Positions 63,269 to 64,000 of a stretch of 64,000 nt of DNA are shown here, in pieces. Location of the stretch: contig NZ_JABZEO010000012.1 of assembly GCF_013385175.1 (NCBI RefSeq), positions 1 to 64,000 of the forward strand. Reading direction: 5' to 3'. This DNA is from Allochromatium humboldtianum (GTDB lineage Bacteria; Pseudomonadota; Gammaproteobacteria; Chromatiales; Chromatiaceae). The translations under genes were made by a program, and so were the position numbers. The notes beneath the pieces are model-generated. The model saw only the letters and a program-made list of their open reading frames with translations, was not told the origin of the DNA and did not search any database. How positions within the stretch are numbered: position 1 is the stretch's first letter; every line of letters starts with the position of its first letter.

Positions 63269-64000
63269 TCAGGCCACGACCGCCTCCGGCTTGGTCAACG
63301 GCACCGGACGCGGACTCGCCGCCAACAACGCCTCGGCCCGCACCAGCGCCTCCTGCATGCTCGGCACCACCTGATCGGCCGGCAGCCGCGCCGTGATCCC
63401 GAGCCGGTCGAGCCGTTGCCGGACATCGCCCTCGGCCCCGGCGATCAACACCTGACGTCCGGCCTCCAGATCCTCCAGCACCAGCGTCTCCAGTGCCAGC
63501 GAGGACGACACGCCGAGTATGGGCACCTCGCTGAAGTCCAGGATCAGCACCTCGTGATCCTCAAGCACCGCATGCTGACGCGCGATCGCCTTGGCCAGAC
63601 CGAAGATCAGCGGACCGCCGAGCGTGAAGAGCAGGATGCGGCCGTCGGCGCGCTCCAGCACCGCCTGGGCGTCGAGCGTCAGGTTCTCGTGCTCGCCGGG
63701 ATGCTGGATCGCGCGCACCGAACGGCTCTGGAGCCGGCTCAGCCGATCGATGGTCAGGACGTTGGCGACGAAGACACCGACCGCCACCGCCCAGATCAGA
63801 TCGACGAAGACAGTGAGCGCGATCACGCCATACATGATCATGGCCGCGCGCAGCGAGACGCGATGCGCGCGCTTGAGGAACGACCAGTCAATGATATCCA
63901 GCCCGACCTTGAAGGCGATGCCGGCCAGCACCGCGAGCGGGATCTGAGAGGTCAGACCGGCGGCCCAGAGCACCACGACCAGCAGGATCAGGGCGCGCGT
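63269..64000 (-). CDS. SulP-family anion transporter with STAS domain (5' end outside window)
   Basis: The last 243 residues of a SulP transporter. Membrane helices come first (IPLAVLAGIAFKVGLDIIDW, IMYGVIALTVFVDLIWAVAV), then a STAS domain (RILLFTLGGPLIFGLAKAIA, VLILDFSEVPILGVSSSLAL). The frame is open to base 64000, with no start in the window. Linkage to the carboxysome operon suggests bicarbonate uptake, as in BicA-type SulP proteins, but sulfate or another anion is possible. Confidence 0.88.
   Translation of the reverse strand, partial: TRALILLVVVLWAAGLTSQIPLAVLAGIAFKVGLDIIDWSFLKRAHRVSLRAAMIMYGVIALTVFVDLIWAVAVGVFVANVLTIDRLSRLQSRSVRAIQHPGEHENLTLDAQAVLERADGRILLFTLGGPLIFGLAKAIARQHAVLEDHEVLILDFSEVPILGVSSSLALETLVLEDLEAGRQVLIAGAEGDVRQRLDRLGITARLPADQVVPSMQEALVRAEALLAASPRPVPLTKPEAVVA

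Overview
The window looks like chromosome from a purple sulfur bacterium of the Chromatiaceae type (an inference). The grounds are a high-GC gammaproteobacterial background, a complete alpha-carboxysome operon with form IA RuBisCO, CbbR, and a protein ending in the PCP_red domain known from protochlorophyllide reductase. No rRNA, tRNA or CRISPR array was seen.

Regions. (1) 1-5.8 kb, minus strand: a repeat-rich S-layer/RTX-like gene that has lost its 5' end, followed by three protein- or glycan-modifying genes (TPR-LicD-like, methyltransferase, TPR O-GlcNAc-transferase-like). (2) 5.8-13.95 kb: an accessory island with RadC, four small mobile-element proteins, a phage-type integrase, three toxin-antitoxin pairs and two families of long direct repeats around those pairs. 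(3) 13.96-20.1 kb, minus strand: a methyltransferase and an intact 1411-residue S-layer/RTX-like protein with an N-terminal DUF4214-type module. (4) 20.5-23.8 kb, plus strand: a propeller-like protein and an MBOAT/SGNH O-acetylation pair. (5) 23.8-25.98 kb: a second hot spot with TacAT and AbrB-PIN pairs between fragments of a DUF4214 gene and a DUF3782-like gene. (6) 25.98-46.6 kb, minus strand: glycan polymer export (Wzm/Wzt), glycosyltransferases, a DUF4214-tailed metalloprotease, a type I secretion pair, SapC and two GDP-mannose-dehydratase-family genes. (7) 47.0-50.5 kb, plus strand: the complete dTDP-L-rhamnose operon. (8) 50.5-64 kb, minus strand: a bilin-reductase-like/PCP_red fusion, pgi, cbbR and the carboxysome operon, with a RuBisCO small-subunit-like gene and a SulP transporter upstream of cbbL.

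How they fit together. Regions 1 and 3-7 read as one surface-layer programme: secreted repeat proteins carrying a shared DUF4214-type module, a matching type I exporter, a protease with the same module, and enzymes that make, export, acetylate and attach sugars, including deoxysugars. Region 8 is carbon fixation: a likely bicarbonate transporter, RuBisCO, shell, carbonic anhydrase, assembly factor, a possible orphan McdB positioning protein and the regulator.

The points most worth a second look are the small-subunit-like protein (62756-63115), the bilin-reductase-like/PCP_red fusion (50469-51428), the repeat-bounded toxin-antitoxin units (6.0-13.95 kb) and the truncated S-layer gene at the island edge (about 5811).
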